Notes: generated from the letters alone by a model not told the origin. A DNA stretch of 64,000 nucleotides from Acanthosepion esculentum (GCA_964036315.1 OZ038517.1:50019556-50083555); one strand, 5' to 3'; numbered from the stretch's first letter, positions 1-9,665 are shown. A program made the numbers and translations.

Positions 1-2110
1 TAATATTCCATTCGTTGTCGCTGTTGTGGCGAAAGAATCAGAGACGAGAGAGAAAAGTAACTTTCTTTAATTGAGTCCCATCTTAAGATGGTGCAAGGCA
101 GGGGGAATTAGATGAATTCTGTACAAGTAACCGATAGGGCATACAAATATTTGCACTCGAAATATTTGCCTAGTCTGATTTATTTTCATTTTAAAAAGAA
201 AAAACTAAATTAAGTTTTTGTTGAACTGTATGAAGGCCGGCTGGAAAGTTCATAGGTTGACCAAGATATGAATGTAAGTCGAGACACCAGGTGGCTGACT
301 AAAATGCATCTAAGTATACCAGGATGCAACACCTGGCCGACTAGCTGTTGTCTTTTGGTACACTTGCATGTCCAATAGGGCAGGTACATTTTTCACTATT
401 TAAAAATAAAATCATCATTACACTCGCTGTGAAAGACGCGGTTTGATTTGATAAGTATTGCCACCAAAAATTAGATTCACAGCTTTAACCAATTTTTGAG
501 CATTTAGTTTTAAAGATCATCTAAAAAAATGTAGAGAAATACCTAATTTCCGCAGGTTTTTGCTTACAAACTGAATTCAAACTTTTACTATTTCGAAAAT
601 AAATGCAAATAAAGATATCTTTTTATTAGATACGTTAAAAATATATTCAAACCAGAATTTTAATTATGAATCACCGCAAGCAAGATATGCAATTTTTTTT
701 TTACTGTATTCGATAAGTAAAAATTGTGTAAAAAAAATGTAAAAGATTACAAAAAGGCCACTCAATGAATAGGATTGGTTCGATCCTTTGATAGTTCATA
801 ATTAATAAAAACAAAAAAAAAATTCATAAAACACCATAATACTGCTGGGCACAAATTGTATGATAAAACGTTTTAAATTTGCATTGTTTATTGAAAATAA
901 CACTTAAACTACTGTGTTGCAGACTGGTGAATGTATTTTATGTTATCAGAAGGGTTAGTGATGTTGGTGTTCTTAGACATTCATCGACAACAAATTAAGA
1001 AACAGGAATATTGAAGAGAAATCAAAGTGAAAACAACATAATTAAAAGTTTAACAATAACATTGATTTATATAAAATTAACATACACAATTAAGTCAGAT
1101 ATTGTTGGACAAGTGTGAATGGTTGAATTTAATTATGTAGTGTATTTATGCCAAGTTTCAGTGTGTGTGGAACTGTTATCAAGGTTTGTGTGTGAAATTA
1201 AACAAAGTGTTTGGTCGTGTACAAAAATGTCTTTTGTGAGAGTTCAGTTAATAGTGTGTATGCGTGTTTGTTTAATGTCCAAAGTTGGTAAGAGTTGTGT
1301 ACCTTTAGTTGTGTTGGTGTTTGATTGAATGTTTACGAATACTTATTTAGTAGTGTGTTATTTCACTTTCTTTAGTATTGTAAGCAATTGTTCCTGGGAG
1401 AGCGAAATGCTGTTTGTTGGGTCAGAGAAGTTTGCGCAGGAAAAGTGTAGTTGGTCAAAGTTTTGACTAGCTTGGATTAGTTTGGCATCTCTCCAGGGTG
1501 AATTTCTGACCGGTTCGAATCGATTCGGACGCTTCTATTTATTGAGTTTTAGTCTAAAAATCGGCTCAAAAACGTTAAACGCGAAAGGATATTTTCGCTT
1601 AAACTTGCTACAGTTTTAGAAGTCTGAGCCAATGAAAAGTCTAGTTTGCAGAAACTAAGATGCTGATTGGTTAATAGGTGATTATTGGCGTAAAGTGCGT
1701 TATCCCGGAGGGGTGAAAGGTAGGTATGGACTATTCCATCAACTGGATTGTAATATAGCTAAATTGTTCTGCTAGAATTTCCCTTTACAGTAAATGAAGA
1801 TCTTATTTGATGGCACAACGATTTAGTAATAATGTGCTTGTGGCATGCATCTTGTTCATATAAAATTTGTAAAGCTTCAGTAAAATGTCAATATTATAAG
1901 GCCGTACTGATCACCGGATTGAAATTCCAACGGTTCAGATTTTGAATCTAAACTCGTAATCATTTAAATTTAAACTTTGTGATAAAATATTTTGTGTCTT
2001 TATTTATCATGTCAAACCCCAACTTCTGTACCAAGGGCAATACAACTCTTCCAAAATTGCCCTGGGTTGTCTACATACATTTATACCTTAGTCAGCATAT
2101 AAACTTTCCA
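1..2110. other. Anonymous AT-rich DNA, no gene seen
   Basis: No coding sequence, RNA gene or recognisable transposon was found on either strand. The only open frame of note (1119-1328, 69 codons) is T/G-rich with no family signature and looks accidental. Poly-A/T runs are scattered through 500-830. Confidence 0.6.
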
Positions 2111-2115
2111 GCCGA

Positions 2116-2117
<2 letters not shown>

Positions 2118-2174
<57 letters not shown>
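2118..2174. repeat. (TA)n microsatellite
   Basis: An essentially pure TA run of about 55 bp. It lies about 50 bp before the ribozyme-relic repeat at 2220. Confidence 0.95.
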
Positions 2175-2176
<2 letters not shown>

Positions 2177-2219
2177 AACGATAAAAATTATTAGAAAAAT
2201 CAATTAAAATCTTCAGACA

Positions 2220-2510
2220 TACTGGGTTGTAGATTAATATTCTTATGCTTTTATTATTATTATTATTATTATTATTTCATTTAGATTCCTCGACTAGTTT
2301 CGACCAACATGGCCATCATCGGGAGAGAAAAATGTCTCTGCTTGCTATAGCAGTAAACTACAGAAATGAATGTCATGGTGAAGAAAACGAACGTTTGTCT
2401 GTAGTTTTCATTTGTTTTTTTATTGTTTATTTATTTATCTTTTTAACATTCCTTGTGTTGGTCAAACAGTCTCTTTTAAGTTGTCATTTGAGATAAGAGC
2501 TATATTCCCT
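2220..2510 (-). repeat. Dispersed repeat D, copy 1, with hammerhead relic
   Basis: This segment aligns by eye with 13600-13862. The shared landmarks are the 'CTGGGTTGTA' start, a T-rich or ATT-rich stretch, 'TTCCTCGACTAGTTTCG', 'CATGGCCATCA', and a tail containing 'CCTTGTGTTGGTCAAACG/A'. The two copies differ at many scattered positions, so they are old and independent insertions. The minus strand carries a hammerhead-like core (separate entry). I infer the terminal part of a PLE-type or ribozyme-bearing retroelement; no protein is encoded. An (ATT)n stretch lies at about 2250-2276. Confidence 0.65.
2286..2336 (-). ncRNA. Decayed hammerhead ribozyme (family D)
   Basis: Read on the minus strand: core C-C-G-A-T-G-A (canonical CTGATGA with T to C at the second position), stem II GGCC/GGTC with one G-U pair closing an ATGTT loop, then GAAA, a 2-bp stem III with TA loop, and a GTC cleavage triplet. 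The predicted scissile bond is between 2292 and 2291. Stem I pairs five of six positions. The core mutation predicts little or no activity. The copy at 13.66 kb has a different core change (CTGGTGA), so comparing the two points to a canonical ancestor. Confidence 0.6.
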
Positions 2511-2559
2511 TTTTTTTCTCCGGTCAGTTCAGCAGTTTATTTGTGTTTGGGGAGGGGAT

Positions 2560-2615
2560 GGTAAGTGTGTTTGTGTGTGTGTGTGTTTGTGTTATTTAGT
2601 TGTTTAGTCTCTGGT

Positions 2616-2651
<36 letters not shown>

Positions 2652-2775
2652 GAGTTTTTAAGGGAGTGAGTGAGTATGATATGTGTTAGCTTGTATATTG
2701 CTATGGGTGTGTGTTATCATTTGGCTCATTAGGAAAGTGAGTGAGTATGTTGTGTGTGGGTGTGTGTATAGGTGT
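2560..2775. repeat. (GT)n-rich microsatellite tract
   Basis: Interrupted GTGTGT runs (2572-2590, 2617-2648, 2750-2766) separated by GAGTGAGT segments. No gene is visible here. Confidence 0.85.
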
Positions 2776-2934
2776 GAGGCCTCAACACCTCCGTAAGCCT
2801 GTCTTTTTTCTATGGGTATGGAATGTGGGTAGGTTTTGATTTGTAAGGTTATGTGTTGCTACTATCTATATTGTTTAATTTATGGTTTAATCCGGCTGGA
2901 AACAAGGTGTGTAAACGTCGTATCCACTTATTTT

Positions 2935-2937
<3 letters not shown>

Positions 2938-2973
<36 letters not shown>
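2938..2973. repeat. (TA)n microsatellite
   Basis: A pure TA run of about 34 bp. Confidence 0.95.
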
Positions 2974-2974
<1 letters not shown>

Positions 2975-2978
<4 letters not shown>

Positions 2979-4423
2979 CGGACTCATAAACAAAATGAAT
3001 GAAACATTAAGAAAAATAAATTAATAAAATCGTATAGACTACATACACAAAACATAAAAAAGACAATTTAAATTTAAAATTCTCAGCGTCCACTTTCCTT
3101 TGTGCGCATGTGTAGTTACATAACATTTACATGACCTTTTCAGCTGACCCTTGTATGAATGGACAAGATTTATCCGGTAGGACCCATTCGCACAGTCTTA
3201 TGCAGCTACTACCGTAAAGCTAATATTGTGTAATTTAAAAAAAAAAAATTTAAACATGGTCGGCAAAGAAGTCACCAAGGTCACAAATGCAGGATTACCC
3301 CCCACTACCCCCAACAGAAAAGAGGCGTTTGAAGAAGCGAAAAAAGCGACACTGAAAGAAAAAAAAATAACAATAGCAAAAGAAATACCGACAAAAAACA
3401 AACAAACAAAAAAAAAACGCCCAGTAAACGACAAACTGGGCCTAATAATTAAAAATACCCCCTCCCTTACATTATCGATATCACAGAGTTTGCGCAGAAG
3501 GTCAAAGAGTGCATATACCAAATGAAAGATGGGGGTTTGATTGATCTGCTAGAATTTGGGGCCTTCGAAAAGAAAATTGTGTCTTTTTGTGATTAAAATA
3601 ATAAAAAAAAAAAACAGTAAAACCTCAACATACTAATATCGGATTTAAGGAAGCACCCGTGGATCCCGTGAGTCATAACGAACTGACATTTTATTTTTTG
3701 TTGAACGAAGTTATGCAAATGCTATAACAAAGCCTTTTTCGAGTCCGTGTTAATTTACTAAGTACATATCAACCATGTTGGAACAATAAAGTTAGCTGAT
3801 TTCGGCTATTTTTAAAGATAGCTCTCGCTGCCTACCAACGTTAGGCTGTCTACAATTCGTCGTTTTGTATATATTTTTTTCCACGACACCTCTCACATTT
3901 CATGGTTTTCGGAAGAGCCAAAAATGAATTTGATATGTGTTTCCTGTTTGCTACTCTACGGGTTTTTATAAATCAAAAATTGAGAAAACATTTAGTACGT
4001 CGGATAAATTCGATTTCCTTAATTTTGTTAGGGAAAACAAGCAAAGCATTCAACCCAAACAGATATGGAATCAACTGGGTTTTAAAAGTCTGTTCTGTCG
4101 ATATTGTTAGCATAGTACTCATCAAAACTGATAAGACTATTTACATATGAAGATTCGGAAATAACATTAAATGTTATTTTTTTCGATATGAACAAGGAAA
4201 AGTGTGTATACCTTAGACAGTTTTACGAAACACTGGTAGCCCGCATTGAATGCGGTGATCGAGAGAATTACGAACTTAGAAATTTATTGGATTTAAAGAA
4301 CACGCCTTCCCTTCAATTAGTTCTTTAAATCGATCTTTTACGCTCTCGTAACTACTAACAACTAAATAAGAAAAATGCAATAGCTGGCCAACAAATATTT
4401 ACTTCACCATTTAAGCATTAATT

Positions 4424-4425
<2 letters not shown>
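2975..4425. other. Anonymous region with weak repeat traces
   Basis: A short stretch at 3070-3170 resembles 9550-9620 (a PLE-terminal segment containing 'AGCGTCC'). At 3616-3660, 'CAGTAAAACCTCAACAT' resembles the terminal inverted repeat style of pogo/Tigger elements, but no matching second end was found. A lysine-rich open frame at 3226-3525 has no domain I recognise and overlaps poly-A tracts. I do not call a gene. Confidence 0.4.

Positions 4426-4427
<2 letters not shown>

Positions 4428-4478
<51 letters not shown>
4428..4478. repeat. (TA)n microsatellite
   Basis: A 50-bp TA run followed by A-rich sequence. Two imperfect direct copies of 'AAGCGACTTCCGGTAAA' flank the A-rich stretch (4550 and 4753), indicating a local duplication of about 200 bp. 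Confidence 0.9.
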
Positions 4479-4481
<3 letters not shown>

Positions 4482-4902
4482 ATAAAAAATAAAAATGAAA
4501 ATAAATAAAAACAAGCAAAACAATTTGACCCAAATAAATAAGCAAACAAGCGACTTCCGGTAAATGACCGCCATAATAGACTACCAACAATAAGCTATAT
4601 AAACAAATTTTTACTACGTTAACAAAAAAAAACACCGATCAAAATAAAAAATAAATAAATAAATAAATATATAAAATAAAAATAAAAATAAAATAAAAAA
4701 AAACAAACAAAAAAACAAGCAAAATAATTTGACATAAATAAATAAACAAATAAGCGACTTCCGGTAAAAGTAACCGCCAAAATAGACTACCCATAATGCA
4801 CCACTGACCCTTATATATAAATAGCCGAGAAAAATAACAGCACTAGTCGCCTGACGATTGCACTAGCATGAAACAGACTGTCGCCTCTAAGTGCTGACTT
4901 CC

Positions 4903-4934
<32 letters not shown>

Positions 4935-4949
4935 GTAAAAGACAATAGG

Positions 4950-5045
4950 AAAACAGCAATAGTAACAGACGCGTTTCGTCCAATGTGGACTTTTTCAAAG
5001 CAAAAAACGAAATGAATTTATTAAACAAAGCAACTCATAATAATA
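4950..5045 (-). repeat. PLE-type terminus with hammerhead-like relic (family E)
   Basis: On the minus strand the segment reads AAAGTCCACATTGGAC then GAAAC, GC and GTC. This gives a stem II (GTCCA/TGGAC type), the GAAA element, a minimal stem III (AC/GT) and a GTC triplet. The CTGATGA element is missing (CTTTGAAA instead) and stem I does not pair. It matches 29225-29330 (plus strand) over about 95 bp and 32335-32380 (minus strand) over a shorter span. A (TATG)n run at 4902-4930 is adjacent. Confidence 0.5.
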
Positions 5046-5084
5046 AAACAAAATGTCCTTCGCAACTGGAAAAATATAGAGAAC

Positions 5085-5285
5085 GCTATTATATTCATAC
5101 TGTTAACTGAAAATTACGTCAAGTACTGTCACGTGTGGAGATATTGTTTTTATTGTGTTGATGGATTCAACCATTTTCTTTTTATTTCTTGATACAGTTG
5201 TGTATGTTTGCTTGGGAGATTAGTAATTCTGTTAAGAAAGGTGAAATAGGGAAAAAGTCTGGGCATAGATTAATATTTGGGTAAT
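5085..5285. repeat. Dispersed repeat matching 32380-32570 in inverse orientation
   Basis: The landmarks 'GTTGATGGATTCAACC', 'TTTCTTGATA' and 'CTTGGGAGA' recur as reverse complements at 32400-32480. In both places this lies next to a family E terminus, so it is probably internal sequence of the same element. Confidence 0.5.
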
Positions 5286-5328
5286 ATTAAATGGCAGCAC
5301 TCTTGAGGATTTTCCTTTTTCTACAGGT

Positions 5329-5336
<8 letters not shown>

Positions 5337-5374
<38 letters not shown>
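5337..5374. repeat. (TA)n microsatellite
   Basis: A 38-bp TA run directly abutting the left end of the fold-back element. Confidence 0.95.
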
Positions 5375-5377
<3 letters not shown>

Positions 5378-5649
5378 AATTGGACATAGTCCGACAATTT
5401 ATTTAAAGACATTTATAATATGTTTAACGTTCTTTTTACAGATACAAGTATTTAAGCAAATGCTCTGTTTTTATAATAAACAGTATTAAATAACATTTAC
5501 CGGCCTGAATGTCCGAGAAATTTTCATAGAATGAAAATTTTCTATGAAAATTTCTCGGACATTCAGGCCGGTAAATGTTATTTAATACTGTTTATTATAA
5601 AAACAGAGCATTTGCTTAAATACTTGTATCTATGAAAAGAACGTTAAAC

Positions 5650-5660
<11 letters not shown>
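5375..5660. repeat. Fold-back (palindromic) copy of repeat family A
   Basis: Arms 5413-5530 and 5541-5657 (about 118 bp each) are near-perfect reverse complements around a 10-nt spacer. Each arm is the A-family tail: 'AACGTTCTTTTTA', 'AAATGCTCTGTTTT', 'AACAGTATTAAATAACA', 'CCGGCCTGAATGTCCGAG'. The tRNA-like part seen in full copies (for example 8708-8790) is absent from both arms. The structure could form a very long hairpin. Both outer ends run into (TA)n. Confidence 0.85.
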
Positions 5661-5731
<71 letters not shown>

Positions 5732-5734
5732 TTA
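5654..5734. repeat. (TA)n microsatellite
   Basis: About 80 bp of TA with one TGTA interruption, adjoining the right arm of the fold-back. Confidence 0.95.
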
Positions 5735-5737
5735 GCA

Positions 5738-5900
5738 AGTGAATGTCATGGATTCGACTGGAATTCGAACACGGCTCTCCGATTACCTAATCTGAGCCGC
5801 CATCCATTACTCCACCGTGCCTCTCCCCAGCTATGGGTAAATAGAAGGACAGATTGAGTTCTATAGCCTTGGATGGCAACTGGTCTTAAGAGAAGGACAA
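5738..5900 (-). repeat. tRNA-derived SINE (family G), rearranged
   Basis: The minus strand of about 5740-5822 is tRNA-like: A-box-like 'GTGGAGTAATGGATGGCG' and B-box 'GTTCGAATTCC'. The adjacent 'AGCTATGGGTAAATAG' and 'TGGATGGCAACTGG' belong to the tail of the same family but run on the plus strand. In the copies at 41.1 kb and 54.3 kb head and tail share one strand, so this copy carries an internal inversion. No functional tRNA is implied. Confidence 0.6.
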
Positions 5901-6180
5901 CTCTGAATTCAAAACCTGCGAAGGGTCGTTTGGGGACCTTGTGGCACGTAGTGCACCAGGTCTTTGTATTCGGTTCTTCAAAAAGTGTGGTTGGTCCTGC
6001 ACAAAACCTTCACCACTATAATCAAATCATATGTGCAGGTTGTCTGGCTGTCGATTCTTAGGAACTGAGGTGCCTGACACTCATATGTCGTAAAAGGGTC
6101 CACGATAGGCGCGGTTCAACATCTCGCGCCGATCAACGATGGGAGAGTCCACGATATATATATATATATACATATATATA
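5901..6180. other. Unassigned sequence before PLE tail
   Basis: No gene. A small inverted motif (GTCCACGATAGG / GGGAGAGTCCACGATA) occurs at 6098-6160 and a short TA run at 6155-6178. Confidence 0.4.
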
Positions 6181-6430
6181 GGCAGTATATTTTCATTCAA
6201 GTATGTTTGGTTAAATAATGTAGACGTATTATGTCTATTTATTTTATTTTTAATCATTTCAAGTCTACGAATTAATTTCTTGGTAGCCTTAGAAAATTGA
6301 TTAAGAATAATACCATAATTTTCTTTCAAATAATTTTTATTTTTCCAAGTACTTTCGATCTCATCTGAGACCATCTCAAGGAGGTTAAAACATCTGTGGA
6401 TGTGTATACAGTAGCCCCATGAATTCAAAA
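6181..6430 (-). repeat. PLE-type 3' tail
   Basis: On the minus strand it matches 7498-7660 (minus) and 32800-33012 (plus), including 'AATACGTCTA' and 'TTAACCAAAC' near its end and a stretch that reads as ENKNYLKEN in one frame. In all three the tail stops at or next to (TA)n. The connection to a PLE comes from the 7.5-8.1 kb copy, where this tail follows a recognisable PLE C-terminus. Confidence 0.5.
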
Positions 6431-6788
6431 TATTTTTTCATTGTTCATATACAGCGTTCCAAATTCGAATATGCAAGGCGGGTAGCTTTTGTAATTTTTA
6501 TTTTAATATTTAAAAAATGAAAAAATATTTTTGGTCTTTTAATTATAAAATTTATTTCGGTTGAGCTCTCTGGGGAGGATGTGTGGGTTTGTAAACAGTG
6601 ACTATTACGGCTAATAATGCAAGACTCTTCGGTAAATCGAATCGAGTTCTCTCAGTCACTGTGTGTTTATCTAAATATAAATACGCTTAAATTCACCTTC
6701 TTCTCTGCCGTGCGCCAACGGCTTCAGGGTAAGATTTCCGACTGACGCGAATTCAGCCGGTTTCCATTCTAGCCAGAGGCAACCGGAC

Positions 6789-6842
6789 GTCTAGCCACAC
6801 TGATGAGCTGTGATACAGCGAAACAGTCTGTCTGTGGATGAC
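6789..6842 (+). ncRNA. Hammerhead ribozyme, unit 1
   Basis: Stem I CCACA (6795-6799) pairs TGTGG (6833-6837). CTGATGA core is 6800-6806. Stem II GCTG (6807-6810) pairs CAGC (6816-6819) around loop TGATA. GAAA is 6820-6823. Stem III ACA (6823-6825) pairs TGT (6829-6831). The cleavage triplet is GTC and the predicted cut lies between 6832 and 6833. An outer stem I segment GTC/GAC (6789-6791 with 6840-6842) adds pairing beyond an internal loop. All conserved core positions are intact. Confidence 0.88.
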
Positions 6843-7100
6843 AATATATATGCTCCTGAAAATTTATTTCGGTTGAGCTCTCTGGGGAGGATGTGTGGGT
6901 TTGTAAACAGTGACTATTACGGCTAATAATGCAAGACTCTTCGGTAAATCGAATCGAGTTCTCTCAGTCACTGTGTGTTTATCTAAATATAAATACGCTT
7001 AAATTCACCTTCTTCTCTGCCGTGCGCCAACGGCTTCAGGGTAAGATTTCCGACTGACGCGAATTCAGCCGGTTTCCATTCTAGCCAGAGGCAACCGGAC

Positions 7101-7154
7101 GTCTAGCCACACTGATGAGCTGTGATACAGCGAAACAGTCTGTCTGTGGATGAC
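7101..7154 (+). ncRNA. Hammerhead ribozyme, unit 2
   Basis: Same sequence and fold as the first unit, displaced by 312 bp. CTGATGA starts at 7112 and the predicted cut is between 7144 and 7145. Cleavage here and at 6832/6833 would release a unit-length 312-nt RNA. Confidence 0.88.
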
Positions 7155-7412
7155 AATATATATGCTCCTGAAAATTTATTTCGGTTGAGCTCTCTGGGGA
7201 GGATGTGTGGGTTTGTAAACAGTGACTATTACGGCTAATAATGCAAGACTCTTCGGTAAATCGAATCGAGTTCTCTCAGTCACTGTGTGTTTATCTAAAT
7301 ATAAATACGCTTAAATTCACCTTCTTCTCTGCCGTGCGCCAACGGCTTCAGGGTAAAATTTCCGACTGACGCGAATTCAGCCGGTTTCCATTCTAGCCAG
7401 AGGCAACCGGAC

Positions 7413-7464
7413 GTCTAGCCACACTGATGAGCTGTGATACAGCGAAACAGTCTGTCTGTGGATG

Positions 7465-7466
<2 letters not shown>
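7413..7466 (+). ncRNA. Hammerhead ribozyme, unit 3
   Basis: CTGATGA starts at 7424 and the predicted cut is between 7456 and 7457. Only 'TGTGGATGACA' remains downstream of the cut before (TA)n, which is just enough to complete stem I. Confidence 0.88.
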
Positions 7467-7497
<31 letters not shown>

Positions 7498-7502
<5 letters not shown>

Positions 7503-8130
7503 GGACGTATTATATCTATTTATTTTCGTTTTAATCCTTTCAAGTTCACGAATTAATTTATTGGTGGACATAGAAAATTGATGAAGAAAAATTCCCAGAT
7601 TTTCTTTCAAATATTTCTTATTTTCCCTAAATACTTTCAATCTCATCTGAGGCCATCTTCTGGGGTTGCATATCAACATGGGAAAATAATTATATTGAAA
7701 GAAAATTTTGGAATTTTTCTTAATAAGTGATTTCTTTTCTGGACAAGAAGTGTGTAAAAACTGTCCAAATGTTTTATATATCTGAGCACACTCAGCTATT
7801 CTATTAGACATTATCAATGATTGTTTTTTTAAATGAATATGTAGATTTTTATATATATGTATGTGATGGAATTTTTTTTTTCCAAACACGGTCAGCATAT
7901 TGTGACCGTGTTGATAGCTGATCTTATTGAGTGTTGGCTATTTCTATTTTATTATTAATGTTTCCATTATTTTTAGCTTTTTTTATTTTTTATTTTTAGA
8001 TGTGGGCGAGAATATTACAGTCGTATTTTCTACACCTGTTGGGATTTGGCATGCTGGGATTTTCTCTAATCAATAAGATTGGGCCACTTCCCACGTTTTA
8101 TTTGATATTTTATACACTTTTACATAACAT
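7498..8130 (-). pseudogene. PLE C-terminus and 3' tail, decayed
   Basis: Reading the minus strand from about 8130 down, the sequence parallels the PLE C-terminal segment at 15.3-15.6 kb and 28.4-28.5 kb: 'KIMETLIIK' followed by a stretch reading HGHNMLTV. It continues as a long 3' tail ending against (TA)n at 7497. A 173-codon open frame (7377-7898) spans the tail, the (TA)n and part of the retrozyme array, so it is not a gene. The catalytic GIY-YIG residues are not visible in this copy. Confidence 0.5.
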
Positions 8131-8173
8131 TGGTCTTTTCCGTGCTTGCGATCTTTTATTTTATTTTATTTAT

Positions 8174-8443
8174 TTACAGAGTAAAACTTACTGTAAAAAA
8201 ATGCATTATTGAAGAGCAATAGAAGAGTAACCAGGAAGACAGCAGATAACAATTAACATTGTATTTAAATTTTTGCCAGTCAAACTTATTTAGAAAGCAT
8301 AGAGCCGGAAGAAAGTCCCACAAGCAGGAAAAGAAACTGTTAGCATAGAACTTACGGTTACATCCAGCCAATTCAATCGTAAACCGATGGGACCTTGTGG
8401 CTAATCTAGTACTGCGCTTAAAATCATAAAGTCTAGGTACCAT
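8174..8443 (-). pseudogene. LINE reverse-transcriptase C-terminal tail (CR1/Jockey-like), divergent
   Basis: The 89-residue frame aligns with the ends of the LINE copies at 17.3, 58.8 and 59.8 kb. It reads VPRLYDFKRSTRLATRSH against VPRPREFKRPTRLASRSH, then FYANSF against FYSNSF, WDFLPALCF against WNSLPYYCF and KFKYNVNCYL against RFKCSVNRHL. It lies beyond the catalytic RT palm and has no active site. Its divergence makes it an older or different subfamily. The sequence at 8470-8500 ('GTGGCACAAGGCC') is a tail motif also found in the SINE at 14.5 kb. Confidence 0.7.
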
Positions 8444-8543
8444 AGCGAAGAGCGATATTTATTTTGTAAAGTTTACAGAAATGTGGCACAAGGCCAAAAG
8501 GGGGGATGGGGAAAGGATGGTCTTCTGTCTTATAATCAAACTT

Positions 8544-8905
8544 ACACATTATGAAATGGACAAAGTCCGACAATTATTTTAAGACACTTTTATGTTTATA
8601 CGTTCTTTTTATAGATACAAATATTTAAGTAAATGCTCTGTTTATAATAAATAGTATTAAACATTTACCGGCCTGAATGTTCGAGAAATTTTCATAGAAA
8701 ATATTCGTCCTCCGACAGGAATCGAACCTGTATCCTATACGGAACCGTCATATAACCTGACCTGCCATTAACCGATTGGGCCACAGAGGAGCGTTCGGTT
8801 AGCAAGATCGATTTGACTGTTTTTAAACTACAATCTTTCATGAATCTCTCACGTACATTCATATCTGCTCGATGAGTACCAAATGTAAACAAATGACGTC
8901 ACACA
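8544..8905 (-). repeat. Repeat family A, full-length copy with tRNA-like module
   Basis: On the plus strand the order is 'ATGAAATGGACAAAGTCCG', 'TTTATAGATACAAATATTT', 'CCGGCCTGAATGT', 'AATATTCGTCCTCCGACAGG' (start of the inverted tRNA-like part), then a conserved flank ending 'AAATGACGTCACACATT'. The next copy starts immediately, so the two are in direct tandem with a period of about 357 bp. Related copies lie at 28552, 32000 and 39780. The element is non-coding. Confidence 0.75.
8708..8790 (-). repeat. tRNA-like module inside repeat A
   Basis: On the minus strand: acceptor TCCTCTG/CGGAGGA (7 bp, one G-U), D-arm GCC/GGC with 'TGGCCCAATCGGTTAATGG' (A box), and T-arm ACAGG/CCTGT with loop TTCGATT (B box). 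The anticodon stem is about 4 bp with a poor loop (no U33) and there is a long variable region. Being embedded in a repeated element with conserved flanks, it is probably a Pol III promoter module rather than a working tRNA gene. Confidence 0.7.
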
Positions 8906-9080
8906 TTATGAAATGGACAAATCCGACAATTATTTTAAGACATTTTTATGTTTATACATTCTTTTTATAGATACAAATATTTAAGTAAATGCTGTTTTAT
9001 AATAAACAGTATTAAACAACATTTTATCCGGCCTGAATGTCCGTGAAATTTTCATAGAAAATATTCGTCCTCTGACAGAA
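8895..9080 (-). repeat. Repeat family A, truncated tandem copy
   Basis: Direct tandem continuation of the previous copy. It breaks off in the tRNA-like part after 'CGTCCTCTGACAG' at 9078. Confidence 0.7.
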
Positions 9081-9084
9081 TTTA

Positions 9085-9540
9085 TCAAAGCAAATGTAAA
9101 GATTCTAAGAAGCTTAACATAAAATTTGTTACAACTACTTATGAAACAATAAAAAAATTAATACAAAACAAAATAATAAACAGCTAAAAGTTAATGGATG
9201 AATTTAACCTATTACCCGTAATAATTGCCACGAGGATTCCATAGAAGAAACATGAAGGAATTTAAATAAAAGATTATATAGACACAAAAAAAGGGATCTT
9301 TAACAAAACAACACACTCACTGCATTAGTTGTCACCATAATGAGTCTGACCATAATTTTGATTTCAAAAGAAAGTTATTTACTAAGACGAAAATATATAG
9401 AAAGTGCTTTAATCACAAGATCAACCGTAATAAATTTACGTTCAGATTCTTACAAAATTCCGCCTTTCTTAACAGATCTATAATCACAATGTTGGATACT
9501 TAATACCAAAAGTGATAAAACAAACAAAAATAAAAAAAAA
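9085..9540 (+). other. AT-rich stretch with one unrecognised open segment
   Basis: The frame from about 9313 to 9500 is open for over 60 codons without a start and has a Cys/His-spaced beginning (HCISCHHNESDHNFDFKRK). I do not recognise the family. Its position 120 bp before a PLE-type terminus suggests retroelement coding debris. Confidence 0.3.
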
Positions 9541-9549
9541 ACAAATAAT

Positions 9550-9665
9550 AAATTTAAAATTTTAGCGTCCGCTCTCATTAATGCAAAGGTGTAATCACAT
9601 CAACGATAAACATGACTTTAGTCTGATGAAGTCTTAAAGGGCGCAACGCGTCGCACGAAAATACA
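9550..9665 (+). repeat. PLE-type terminus with hammerhead-like relic
   Basis: CTGATGA is present at 9623-9629, followed by a short weak stem, then GCAA where GAAA is expected, and CGTC at 9649-9652. Stem I does not pair. The upstream 'TAGCGTCCGCTCTC' resembles 3085-3100. I interpret this as an inactive ribozyme remnant. Confidence 0.45.

Larger units (their letters stand above)
6549..7497 (+). mobile_element. Tandem retrozyme-like array, three 312-bp units
   Basis: Three head-to-tail copies of a 312-bp unit. The landmark 'TTTCGGTTGAGC' recurs with its CGG ending at 6560, 6872 and 7184. The copies are almost identical by eye; the one difference noticed is A for G at 7357. Each unit holds, in order, a unique region, a tRNA-like segment (A-box-like 'ACGGCTTCAGGG', degenerate B-box 'GGTTTCCATTC') and a complete hammerhead ribozyme. 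The third unit runs straight into (TA)n after 'GGATGACA'. There is no open reading frame of interest. Tandem ribozyme-bearing monomers of about 300 bp are the hallmark of metazoan retrozymes, which are non-autonomous retroelements copied through circular RNA. Assignment to retrozymes is inference from that architecture; the units and ribozymes are seen directly. Confidence 0.8.

Noticed and set aside
3226..3525. Lysine-rich 99-codon frame, considered as a small basic protein or ORF1 fragment
   Set aside because: Composition is driven by poly-A tracts; no motif and no neighbouring element supports it.
7377..7898. 173-codon minus-strand open frame
   Set aside because: It crosses the retrozyme-like array, a TA run and a PLE 3' tail, so it cannot be a single coding unit.
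8552..8575. GGACAAAGTCC at the start of repeat A as ribozyme stem II
   Set aside because: It is a small hairpin without a CTGANGA core on either strand.
8708..8790. Functional tRNA gene
   Set aside because: The anticodon loop is poor, the variable region is odd, and the sequence is part of a multi-copy element with conserved flanks.
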